DNA from: Cryptomeria japonica
Taxonomy: Eukaryota; Streptophyta; Pinopsida; Cupressales; Cupressaceae
Direction of reading: 5' to 3'
Assembly: GCF_030272615.1 (NCBI RefSeq)
Contig: NC_081408.1
Span: forward strand, 624,176,912 to 624,240,911
DNA length: 64,000 nt
The translations under genes and the position numbers were made by a program. Position 1 is the stretch's first letter, and every line of letters begins with the position of its first letter. The notes under the pieces were generated by a model. That model was not told the origin of the DNA. It saw only the letters and a program-made list of their open reading frames with translations, and ran no database searches. Positions 45,620-56,634 of the stretch are shown in pieces.

Positions 45620-46363
45620 TTTCATTAGCATAGCAGATTCTCTCCCCCTCTCTTTTGTTACTTCTTCTATATGTTACTCTCATTCTTCTATTTGTTGTCC
45701 TTAGTGTTGTCTACTTGAGGATGATGCAAAGCATTGAGATCTCTCGATCTCTCTCATGTTGACTCAAAAGACACATGTGTTCCCTTCTTCTAGGTGACCT
45801 TCCTTGATTGGGGAATGAAGAACAATTATGCATACATACATATGATATATATACATGAATTATCATACAGCATACTGACCCCGAGGAAAGCAAAGTCACC
45901 TCGTGCTTTGTGTTTTGTGTCTATTATCCTTGGGTTTATCTCACACTTGGGGGCTAAATCCTTGCGATAACGTGCTCCTTTCCTTTCTCATTTCTTATGT
46001 GTATCACTACGTTAAAACAATCACCCCCGGTGAGGCGTGTATGATCGCTTTAACGTAGGGGGGCATACATCCCGTTCATATCTTTTCAAGATACTTGAAA
46101 ATTTCTTGGCAAATTTAACCTTGCCTTGAAAATTTTTGATATCTTTCTTGCATGACTCATAGTGAGGGAACCTTACTACTGACAGTCATGGTTCTTCCTC
46201 GTGATCTTCCCTTTTACTTTGTCAATCGAAGTCGTAAGATCCTTAGTCCACTGGGGGCTTGGTGTGTCTTGCCTCCTTAACGTGGTAAAAGTCTTTCAAT
46301 GTTGTTTCCTTGTACTTTACCGGAAGTATGAGCATACATACTCCCGCTAAAGTGGGGGCTAAA
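45620..46363 (+). other. 3' untranslated region and PPT of element A
   Basis: No ORF is conserved with element B, yet the sequence is closely similar to 62487-63229. It contains a perfect 10-bp inverted repeat (46007-46016 with 46049-46058) and ends in the PPT aaagtgggggctaaa (46349-46363). Confidence 0.75.
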
Positions 46364-47556
46364 TGTAGCGTCCTAAAATTGCGACACTTGCAATTTCGAC
46401 TGCATTTCGGTCTTCACAATGGCGACGCAACACGCAACCTGAATGGAGACCCCAAAACCTGATTACGACACTGAAAACTGCATTTTTCAAGCACCCTGGC
46501 CTGAACCTCCTTGCACCCTGCTGTCCCGGGAGGTGGGACCAGAGCGCCTCGCGCCCTGGTCCCTGGGTCCTATTTTGGGCCCGGTCTCCTAAGGGGTCTC
46601 GGGTCTTTTTGTTTGCAAATTGGAAATTAAACTTTCCTGGTCGGCCTAAGGTCGGGAAAATCAATCTATCAGCCCTAAATGACAAGTATATAAACTACAT
46701 TTTTCTCTCTCATTTGGAAAAAAAATGGATGGGAAGGACATATGTGTACAAGCGTGGAAACTATACTCAAACATTCAAGCATTCAAGCATTCCTTCTAAG
46801 TCTCCATTCAAGGCTAAGTGTTGCATTCAAGACAAGGATTCAACCATTGAAGAGGAGATCACATACAACATACTACAACAACATACAACATCTATACCTT
46901 CGCACATAAGGATACAAACATCCTTAGAACAAGGTATTAGTACTTGTTTTACATACATTTACATTTACAACACTTGCTCATTTCTTGGTTAATTCCAAAA
47001 CCGGGGTTTGACCTAAAGGCAAACCCCTAATCCCTAACCCCCCAATCGTCTTCGCTTTTCTGTGTGTAGGTTGCAGGTACGCGACTGAAATTGAAGATCT
47101 GGAATCCTTGTGCAGAGACGAACAGATCCCCCTTCGTTTCGCGGATTTTTCGGAGGACCGTGGCACCGGGCGCCATCATCCCAACAACTTTTGCTCAAAT
47201 TTGCAGGACAGCGCCGTATCGACATTTTACTGCTAATTCCAGGTCTGCAGCTTCATACTGTATTCCTATCTCAGTTTATAAACGAATCTTTGTCACTTTC
47301 TATGCATTCCTAGCTTAATTCTCCTATGCACATTCTTTACAAAAGAGGGTAGCCTTGCTGTCTTAACTCTTGAAACGCATTTAGCATCCAATCTTGCATT
47401 GCGTGGGATTGGATCTTGTGGGTTTCAACCCCTCTTTTGAATGTAAAGTCTTTCCCCTAAGTGAAAACCATCAACCCTAGTGAATCTCCCTTCTCTCTCC
47501 TCGGAGTTGGAAGAGGGGAGAGCAACTAGGGTTCGATCGCGATTTTCCGCTTTACA
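46364..47556 (+). repeat. 3' LTR of element A
   Basis: 1193 bp, nearly identical to 39804-41012. The main differences are the shorter attcaagc run and a few substitutions (for example in the U3 hairpin, gcgcctcgcgcc instead of gcgcccagcgcc). A TATA box is at 46687. Confidence 0.93.
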
Positions 47557-47561
47557 CTAAG

Positions 47562-49083
47562 GTCTTTCCCCATGTGACCTTTGTTGTAATTTTGCTTCTT
47601 TAAGAAGCCATGTAAATGTAATAAGAGCTAAGAGCTCATTGGTTTTGTTTAGGTCCTAGGTTCATAAGTCTAGGTTGAGTTTTCTTGTGTAGTAGAAGGT
47701 AGGTGTGCCTTTGATGTGTTTGGAGTCCTTTTGACATGGTTGTGTCCATAGGATGGCCCAAGGTAGGCTCAAAAGTCAAGAAAAGCAACATTGTAGAAGT
47801 TGCTCAAAAGTTGTAAAAAGTTGCATGACAACTTTAGGTGATACCCTTAGTTTGGCATTAGGAACCCTAACCAAGGTACACCAATCGAGGTAGAGACACT
47901 ATAATCTATTTCAAACCCTAAAATGGGGGGTTAGATGTTAGATTGTACGGCCAAGAGAAAAGACCTTGACTGTGACTGGGTATTTGTTGCCAGTCGGCAC
48001 AAATGAAGCATTAACAGGTTGATAGTGGATTGTTTTATGAACTAAACAGTGTTGTGAATCTTGGATTGTATTTATACTTTCATTTTGAGCACTTAGGGTA
48101 GGTTCTTGTGCAGGTTTTTGTGTGTTTGTAATTATTTTTGTGAAGTACTTTGTCACTGTCCAATTTTGGACTATTTTGTGAAATGGAATGATAACTCCTA
48201 TCCCCATTATGGAGACACCATGAAACCATGGGGAATAGGAGTGAAAATCTTGTACAGTATCTCAAAGAAAGAAGAGCCCTTGAAGATGCAGGAAAGCCTT
48301 TCAAAGACCCACTCCTAGGCGAGACTAGACTGTGCCCGGCTAGGAAGGGTTGAAGTTGCAGAGGTCCATGAGAGCAAGGTAGGACAAGGAGGGAGGAACC
48401 CTTTGGAGGAGGTGTAGAGGGATGTGTGAAGCAACATTGGTGAGAAGGAGGAGCTTCCACCAATCTAGATAAGGTGGAAAAGATAGTAAACCATCACTGT
48501 GACCCAGGCAAGCCTTAAAACCCTTGTAAAAAACCTCAAAAACCCCAAAATTCTCCTAGGGTAGTGTACAGACACTTGGAGGCCCAAAAATAGAAAAATA
48601 TTTGATCCCTTGACAAATGATCAGTAGTCCTTTTGGGAAGATTCACAAGTGTGTGCATCATTTGCAAGAGGGAGTCCTAAAAGTCCGGAATAGAGGCCTA
48701 ATTGGGCACATCCCTTATAGCCCTATTTTGTAGGAAAAAAACAAAATAGTGAGATCGGTAATGAAATGGAAGGTTAAAACCTCTTGGGGGAATATGAATG
48801 GATGGATAGCCATGTTAGAGACCTATCCTAACCTTGCTAGGACCTAAGAAGGAGAAGAAGGAGCCAAACCCTTATTAGTCTATGTGAGGGTTTTTTATGC
48901 TTGAGAGTAGATGTGACTTAGGGAGGAAAATTACAGATTGTTGGTGGGTGGATTGGGCAAGGTTAGGGGATTCCACAAGCAAGGGAAGTCATAGAGACCC
49001 TGGGGTGTGGTTGAAACACTTGGTAATCCAAGGAGAGGATCAAGGAGCATAGACTAGGCTAGTCTATCCCATAGCCATTCCCA
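47562..49083 (+). repeat. 3' LTR of plus chromovirus, remainder
   Basis: It resumes after the second ctaag (47557-47561) and is colinear with 33628-35080 from 47661 onward. It ends gccattccca at 49083. It lacks 31 bp of the palindrome seen in the 5' LTR (joint at 47835). Confidence 0.85.
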
Positions 49084-49220
49084 TTAACATGTGTCATCCT
49101 AACTCACTCATCAAAAAGGCCTATATATGTACTATATTATCTAATTATTTATAGTAGAATATAGAAAAAATTATAGAATTATTAAATTGTTAATATGGTT
49201 TGTGGCTAATAGCAAATATC

Positions 49221-51146
49221 ATGGCTATGCATGCAAAAAGCAGAATCAAGACATTACCTCTCTGCGAGCATCCCTTTCCACTGCGAGGTGTTTACCAAGG
49301 CTATGGAAATCGGTTTGTGGTTCTGGCTAGTCATACTAGGGCAGATGAACTAAGTAGGGTAAAATCTCAAACCATCAAGCAAGAAGCTTTATTTGCAAAA
49401 ACAAAGTATTCTCTAGTTGATCCGGCTAGGGCTCCCCTTCCTTCGCTCCAAGGCAGGGATCGAAAATGGTAGTCGGTAAGGTGCAAAAATAATAAAGCAG
49501 AAGGGCAATCAAATCGTCTTATGCGAAATCCCAACCTTGGTTGGAAGGAAGGCTCTATAAAACCTAACTGGACAAACAGGCCCTCGGCTTTCATTCTCTT
49601 TACTAAAAAGTCTGTTGGCAAACTACCTAAAGCTAGTCCCAGCGGGATAATCATTGATATTGATTCCCAAACATTGGATATGTATCAAATGCATTGCAAC
49701 GACAGAATTTTTTTTGCACAATGGAAAGGTTGGGGGATCCCGACTGAACAAATTGCTAACTGGGTGGTGTCTTCTCTCAATAATCAGGTAAAAATTGACA
49801 TCCTTCCTGATCAGTTCTTAGCTATTGAATGCGGTAATCAAAATTTAAGAAATTCATTGCTAAACAAGGGCTTATCAGAGTTCATGGGCTTAGGGTTTGA
49901 CTGCTAGGGATGGCAAACCCTCTTTCATCCTTCTCAATTAAATTCATGCATGGTCAATAGAGCTATATCACTCGAAAAAATTATGGTCAAATTACGAAAT
50001 ACAGATTTTTTAAGAATTTTAGGGAACAAAATAGGTAAATTTGTAGAAGTTAAAAAATCAGCCCTAAGCTTCTTTAACCATCTTCTGATTGTTAACATGG
50101 ATATTAACATTAAAACTATCCAACCAGTAACACTAAATTGTGATAATCTATGTTTATCCCTTGAATTACCCTTCTACAATGGTCCTTTCGAAGTTAAAAG
50201 GCCAAGGAAGATTCCCTTTAAAAATGCTTTCCCTAAATCAATCTCTGAGTCGAGAATCGCTCCAATTAGATTTGTGGATGGAGGGGGTTTCTCCATTAAG
50301 GGTTTTAATAACACTAGCACTAATCTCCCTGCCACGGTTCTGTGTCATCAAAGATCCCCAGTTAAGACCTTATGTTCTCCTCCCCAACCACTATCCTCTG
50401 TTATTTCCCCTATAGGTGACCCTTATCTTAGGGATCGAAACTTGGAAGAGGGGGAAATTTGTGAGTGGCTCCCCTAGAAAGAACAGCCCAGTATGACAAA
50501 TATGTTACCATCGTGCTCTCTTACCCCACTAGAGAGAGAGAGCTCCTCAAAAACTTCTCCTCTGCAGAATCTCACCATCCCAATGCTATCAAAAGAGAAG
50601 GATAATCCTCCCCAAGATCAAGAATGGGCTTCTTGGCATAATCAACCATTCTCCCCAGTCTCAAGTCTAAAGGTCCCTCTGGGGGAAGAAGCTTGCCCTT
50701 CTTTGCCATGGGTTGACCCTGTTACAACTGTAGTATCTGAGAGTGACCATGTGTCTAAGGAAGTTGACATCATTGCCAATTTTATAGGGGAAGAAGTAGT
50801 AAATGACCTTATGGATCAATTGGTTGATGAAATCTATGATGATGAGGAATTGGAAAGACAAAGGGATCTCCTTGTTAATAATCTAGTAAATATTACTAGA
50901 GTTAACTTAGAAACAAATGAACTCTTTATAGCATCAGAGAACTTGGAAAATCAGCAACCTAACACCCTAGGCATTCTCTGCTCTGTTAAAAGCAAAGAAT
51001 CTCTAGATTGTGCTAAATTCAGTAAAAGAAGGGGCAGGAGATCCCTTGCTGAATTGAGATTGAAGGATGGAGAAGCTAGAGGTCAATCCAAAATATCTAC
51101 TCTTTTTAATGTAGGGGAGGGGAAGGTCCTCCCCACAGAGCCATGA
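49221..51146 (+). pseudogene. LINE ORF1 (DUF4283-like), three amber stops
   Basis: One frame from ATG 49221 (MAMHAKSRIKTLPLC) to TGA 51144-51146, interrupted by TAG at 49470-49472, 49905-49907 and 50475-50477. The segment 49521-49907 (RPSAFILFTKKSVGKLPKAS, AQWKGWGIPTEQIANWVVSS) has the look of the DUF4283-type nucleic-acid-binding domain of plant L1 ORF1. The rest is Ser/Pro-rich and then acidic. No CCHC knuckle is seen. The final codons overlap the ORF2 start as ATGA. Only ~135 bp separate the ATG from the chromovirus LTR, so the 5' UTR may be short or truncated. Product: RNA-binding chaperone of the LINE particle. It is inactive here. Confidence 0.75.
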
Positions 51147-54100
51147 AAATCATAACGTGGAATGTTAGGGGTTTGAATGCCCCTAACAAACAACACATCT
51201 TAAAGCGTTGTATCTCTGATTGGATGTTAATTCAAGAAACAAAAATGAACGCATCTGAGATCTCCCTCTTTGAGCAAAAACTAGGGGCTAGACAACTAAA
51301 ACATTCCCCGGCCATAGGCGCCTCAGGGAGCTTAGCTATCATTTGGGATTCTAGAACCCTTTCATTCACACCTTTAGAGATTCAGCAGAATTGGATAGGA
51401 GGAGATGTAGTAAGCTACAAAAATAACCTTAGATTCAAACTAATTAACGTATATGGCCCCATCTAGAATAAGGATAAGGTGAAGGTTTGGAAGGAACTTG
51501 AGTCATTTCTTAAAAGTTTCCCGGACAAACTTAGTATCATTGGTGGAGATTTCAATTCCATCACTAAGGCATCAGATAAGAGAGGAGGAAGTAGCAAGCT
51601 TCCTCCTTCAGCTGTAGATTTCAATCTCTGGATCAATAGGAATTCCTTGCTGGAAATCCAGATGGCAGTGAGTGCCTTCACTTGGAACAATAGAAGATCT
51701 GGTTTTTGTAATATTGTAGAGAAAATTGATAGGTTCTTTATCTATGGAGGGCTCTCAGAGCTAAATTACTCCCTGAAGGCAGAGCCTCTCCCTTTATCAG
51801 GATCAGACCATTTCCCACTCCAATTAAACTAATCATCCGATAATGCCCCTAAAAAATGCCCCTTCAAATTTGAGAATATATGGTTTAGAGATGACAACTT
51901 TCTAAACTTACTTGAGAAATGGTGGAGTAGCTCTATTTTCTTTGGTTTGAAGATGTTTATTGTTTTAAGTAAGTTAAAGCTTATAAAAAGGAAGCTCTTA
52001 GAGTGGAATAGGACCAATTTTGGTAACATCTTTGACAAAAAAACCCTAATAAAGAATGATCTCAATAAGGTTAACACTGAGGTACTTGAGAAGGGGATGT
52101 ATGAGCATCTTTTCCTTAAGGAAAAGGACCTACTCTCAGAGTATGAAAATTTACTATCTTACGAAGAGATCTTCTGGAAACAAAAATCCAGGGAGACTTG
52201 GTTGAGTGATGGGGACTGGAACACCAAGTTCTTCCACAACAACACCAAGCAAAGGAGAGGGGTCAACCGAATCTCTAAGATCATGAACAGCCAAGGATCC
52301 ATCCTGTCCGAACCAGATAAGGTTGTGTCTGAGGCAGTTAAGTTCTATGAGAATATCTTAAACAATCTTGAAGGCTCCAACCTTAGGGGCCAACTCGATA
52401 TTATTAAGAATCTCCCAAAACTCATTACCAATGACCACAACCAAACCCTATTAAAGAAATTCTCAGTGGAGGAGGTTAAATCTGCCCTCTTCAAGATGAA
52501 TCCAGATAAGGCTTCGAGCCCGGATGGCTTCCCCACTAGCTTTTTTCAAAAATGCTGGGGTTTTATGTGATCAAAAATCACAGATGCCTTAGAGGGGGTA
52601 AGGAACTTGAGTAAGATTCTTAAAGAAGTCAACAATACCTTCCTTGCCCTCATTCCAAAAAAAAGAAAACCGGGAGAGCTTTAATGACTTCAAACCAATT
52701 GCTCTCTGCAACACTCTGTATAAACTCTTAACTAAAACCTTAGCATCTAGACTCCAGAATCTCCTCCCCTTAATTATTAGCGAGGAACAAACTGGCTTCT
52801 AAACGGACAAATCAATCTATGATGGGGTGATTATTGCCCAGGAGGCCATTCATTCGGTTCATCTCAACAAATCTCCGAGCATGCTAATCAAATTGGACAT
52901 AAGTAAAGCTTATGACAAAGTTGATTGGCACTTCCTTTGCAAATGCTTGGAGGCTTTTGGCTTTTCCAAAACATGGATCAACCTTATCTTCGAATGCATA
53001 TCCACCCCTAGATTCTCGGTTCTGGTTAATGGCTCCCTGGAAGGTTTCTTTAGTAGTTCGAGGGGGCTTAGGCAGGGTGATCCTATGTCCCCCTTCCTTT
53101 TCATATTATGGTTGAAGCCCTAGGCAGATCTATTTTGGTGGCCAAAGAGAAGGGGAAGATCCAAGGTATTCCCATCACCAGTGGCCTCCCCCCCTTCACC
53201 CACCATCAATTCGTTGACGACACAATGGTTTTTAGGAAAGGTGGCTCGGGGGAGGCTCGTGCCTTTAAAGACATCCTTAATTCCTACATGTTGGCCTTGG
53301 GTCAAGAGGTTAATCTAGCTAAATCTGCAGTTTTTTTGTTCAACATAGACCCCCTTTTAGGAAAAGAAATCTGCAATGTCCTGGAAATTAGTCAAGGATC
53401 CCTTCCTTGCAAATATCTAGGCATTCCCCTTGACAGAGGCAGGAGACCCTCTAATTTATGGGACAGCTTAGTGGATAAGATCAAGTCTAGAATTAGTACT
53501 TAGAAAGGGAAATGGCTCTCTTCGGCTGGTAGGGCTACTTTGGTTAGATCGGTCTTATCAGCTATGCCCATTTTCCAGCTTTCCCTCCAACGGTTGTCTT
53601 CTTCCAAACTTGCTGAGATCAACAAGCATCTCAGAACTTTCTTTTGGCAAGGTACTAATAGCAACCGCAAAATCTCACTCATTTCTTGGGATAAGATATG
53701 TACACCCAAAGAGGATGGTGGTATTGGCATCAAAAACCTACGAGATCAAGGTAGAGCTTTGGGGGCCAAGCTGGTATGGAGATTATTCAAATCTCCTCAC
53801 CTCAAATGGGCAAGATTACTTAACCTCAAATACCTTAATGGAGATGATCCAACCCAAATCTTTAGGGAGCCCAACCCTCCCAAAGGTTCTTGCCTTTGGA
53901 ATTTTATGCTCGATTGTAGGAAGATTATCTCTGACAGGCTAACCTGGAACCTGGGGTCTGAGGACAAAGCCCTCTTCTGGTCAGATTCTTGGGGAGGGTA
54001 TAAAGCCATTGAAAACATCCATGACTTTGGGGTTACACGGGCCCTTCTTGAATCACATAGAGGCCCCCTACTAAATAGTTATCTCTCCCCTTCAAAGGAA

Positions 54101-55312
54101 GGGTTGGTTGGCAATGGATCGAAAGGGATGATGAAGCCATCTCGGAGAGGGACAAGCATAAACTTTTGTCAATTCTTAATTCTAGGAACTTTGTCTTAAG
54201 TCATGATGAGAAAAATCTCTTATGGGAGGGCTCCTTAAGAGGAGAATACAATTCCAAGGATGGGTACTCTCACATATCCAAAGCAGTTTTAAGACCTAAG
54301 GTAGAGCTTCCTTTGAATCTTTGCTGGGATAGAAATTGTCTGCCTAAGGCAGGTATTTTCTCTTGGCTGGCGATCCAAAACAAACTCCTCACTACAGACA
54401 AATTTAGGCATATGGGCTATGAGGGTCCTAGTAGATGTCCTCTATGCGAAGCAGAGGAGGAGGACACCAATCATATACTACTTAACTGTCCCTTTGCTCA
54501 TCAATGTTGGATTTGGTTCACCAATAAACTTGAATGGTCTACAGCCTTTCCCAACACCATCTTGGCCTCTCCTTAGGCGTGGATGTCTCTTTGAAGGTTT
54601 ATGGAGAGCTCTCCCATCATCCATAATGTGGGAACTTTGGAAAGAAAGAAATAGGTGCCTCTTTAAGAATGAAAAACTAGATGCCCTAAGAATCATCAAT
54701 AAGATAGAGTCAGCTGTCACTGAGGTTGTGAACAATAGACTTACCTCAAGTTCACTAAAAAATGCTTCTATATCTTATTGGGATGAAAGGATAAAAAAAT
54801 GATGGAAGGGCTTGTCCTTTCCTCCCTTTGTAGGAGTAGGCCCTTCGGCTAGCCTCCGATCTAGGGCGACATGTAGATGGCAGCCCCCTAGTGAAGGGTG
54901 GCTGAAGCTAAACTTTGATGGGGCTGCTTGGGGCAACCCAAGGCAAGCCGGGATAGGATGCGTTGTTCATAACTGGGAAGGTAAGGAAATAGAATCCCTT
55001 GCTTCTCCGGCTGGCATCAACACAAACAAATAGGCAGAATTGATGGCCTTGGTGGAAGGCTTGCTCTTATGCAGGAAACTTGAAGCTAAACGCTTAGATA
55101 TTGAGGGAGATTCGGCTATAATTGTCAACGCTCTAAGGAAAGGGAGCATACCCAATTGGAAACTTAATACCTTGCTATCAAAGGCTATAGACCTATACAA
55201 AGGTTTTGATAGGTTTACAGTTAATCATATCTATAGGGAAGGTAATAAAAGGGCAGATGAGCTAGCCAACTTGGGGGCTGATGGCATCAAGCTCCTGCCT
55301 ATGCCAACCTAA
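51143..55312 (+). pseudogene. LINE ORF2: endonuclease, RT, zinc-binding region, RNase H; broken
   Basis: ATG 51143 opens with the APE-type endonuclease (KIITWNVRGLN, LIQETKM, GGDFNSI, SGSDHFPL; 51143-51830). The RT follows: FKPIALCNTLYKLL, EEQTGF, LDISKAYDKVDWHF, RGLRQGDPMSPFLF and catalytic QFVDDTMVF at about 52690-53240, then YLGIPLDRG. The zf-RVT region NCLPKAGIFSWLAIQNKLL with CPLCEAEEEDTNHILLNC is near 54330-54500. RNase H closes it (LKLNFDGAAWGNP, AELMALVEGLL, IEGDSAIIV, YREGNKRADELANLGA; 54905-55300). Frame changes lie near 52660 (an A-run), 53104, 54108 and 54560. Stops are TAG 51464, TAA 51830, TGA 52568, TAA 52800, TAG 53501, TGA 54800 and TAG 55031. It encoded target-primed reverse transcription and is dead now. 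The RNase H tail places it among the plant L1 lineages that carry this domain. Confidence 0.92.
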
Positions 55313-55514
55313 GACAAGATCCATCTTCATAGTCCCCTCACATCTTGCGTGTTTGCATCTTAGCTACCTCGGTTTAGCTCCATACTCAAACCTTCCCAAA
55401 AACCCTGCAGTTCAGATAATCATTAATCTTATAATATATATCTAAGCATATCTAGATAGTTTACATATCCATATTTAGATCTATAAGGAGATTCGGGGTG
55501 ACCTCAAACTTTCT
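55313..55514 (+). other. Probable LINE 3' untranslated region
   Basis: No ORF. It follows the RNase H stop and leads into the TA-rich satellite. No clear poly-A tail is visible, so the LINE 3' border is uncertain. Confidence 0.4.
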
Positions 55515-55880
55515 CTAATATATATATATGGATATATGCATATATATAGTATATATATACATGTATGGATATATATGTGTGTGTGTATATACACACATAC
55601 ACAAACACATATATATATTCATACATAAATACACACACACACACACACATATATACAATTGTATGTATGTATGTATGGATGTATGCATGCATGAATGTAT
55701 GTATTTGCATACATTCACATATATATTTCTTCAGATACACACGCACACACACACACACACATATATATATCCTTGAGATAGATATATTTATATATATATA
55801 TATATATATATTTACATATATATATAAATATATATTCATGTATAGTTTCGTATATATATATATATATATATGTATGTATT
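55515..55880. repeat. Compound TA / CA / TATG microsatellite
   Basis: Runs of (ta)n, (ac)n/(gt)n and (gtat/gatg)n alternate, for example tatatatata at 55515, gtgtgtgtat near 55580, acacacacac at 55630 and 55745, and a long (ta)n at 55790-55870. Open frames on both strands across it are pure repeat translation (Tyr/Ile/His/Thr). Confidence 0.92.
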
Positions 55881-56634
55881 AAGATATAGACTTATATATA
55901 TAAACATTTTATTTTTTCAAGCATATTTATATCTAGGTAGGTTTGGATCCTAGCAGGCCTATCTTTAGATTTAGAATCATCTCTAACTGCTCAAATCCTC
56001 TAAACCGCTTATCCATATACTCTCAGAGCCATTGTTTAAATATTCAATTATTTATTTTACCTTCTAGGAATATCTCCTCTTACCTTCACTCAAATAGGTT
56101 CTAAATCATACAGATACTTTGTGATTTAATTGGCATCATTTTCCTTTCTTACTTGGCTATACCTAAATGTAGCCTTTTATTGTCACGCTGCCATGTCTAG
56201 ATAAGCTTGAGGACTAGCAGAAGACTAACCCATACATTAATAAGTATAGGTTTATAAACATGATTTCATATTTTATCTAAGTATATACGGCATGGATATA
56301 AAGCTAATATTATTAATGTAAAGATGGCCTTCATCTAAGACTTAAGCCTTTCTAGTTATCTTCCTCTATATTTTCCATTGTCTGAACCCCTATAGTTGTA
56401 GAGCTTTAGTTGCCGTATGAAATATTATTGTCGGACATCACACGTCAGCTTCCTTTCTCGATCAAGGTGTTTTGACGGCTCTTTGTGAAGTCGAGTTTAT
56501 GTCCCTGTAGTGATGGGACAGTTGAGATACCCTTCGCTTGATGGCTGTAGGGGTTAATATTAATGATCTTGCGCCTTGAAATTTGCACTCCATGTTTTGT
56601 ATTTAGTCTTTAGTAGTTGCTCATTATACAGCTT
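55881..56634. other. No gene seen
   Basis: Unremarkable AT-rich sequence between the microsatellite and element B. Its last five bases (agctt, 56630-56634) are the expected left target copy of element B. Confidence 0.5.

Larger units (their letters stand above)
39804..47556 (+). mobile_element. Element A: non-autonomous Ty3/gypsy (Tat-like) Gag-only element
   Basis: 7753 bp with TG...CA LTRs (39804-41012, 1209 bp; 46364-47556, 1193 bp), flanked by a perfect 5-bp duplication ctaag (39799-39803, 47557-47561) inside the chromovirus 3' LTR. PBS at 41016-41033, ~1.16-kb leader, a single ORF 42194-45619, ~740 bp of 3' untranslated sequence with a stem-loop, PPT agtgggggctaaa. LTRs differ by only a few substitutions per hundred bases plus a 16-bp repeat-number change, so it is the youngest insertion here together with element B. 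No RT, RNase H or integrase is encoded on either strand. The Gag core and the protease-like domain are of the Tat/Athila kind, so an autonomous gypsy relative is the likely helper. Confidence 0.93.
33494..49083 (+). mobile_element. Ty3/gypsy chromovirus, plus strand, with element A nested in its 3' LTR
   Basis: 5' LTR 33494-35080 (rearranged left end), PBS 35087-35097, gag 35124-36293, pol 36275-39760, PPT 39770-39780, 3' LTR 39781-39803 plus 47562-49083. The 3' LTR starts TGGTGTAGGAGCACC directly after agagggggagta and is interrupted after 23 bp by element A. The gag and pol frames hold six stops, all TAG, and no frameshift within pol, so decay is by point mutation. The left end of the 5' LTR has been replaced (see findings), so no target duplication can be tested. 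The right flank after 49083 is ttaac. Confidence 0.9.

Noticed and set aside
55504-55882. Several overlapping ORFs on both strands
   Set aside because: They are translations of the TA/CA microsatellite (Tyr, Ile, His, Thr runs).
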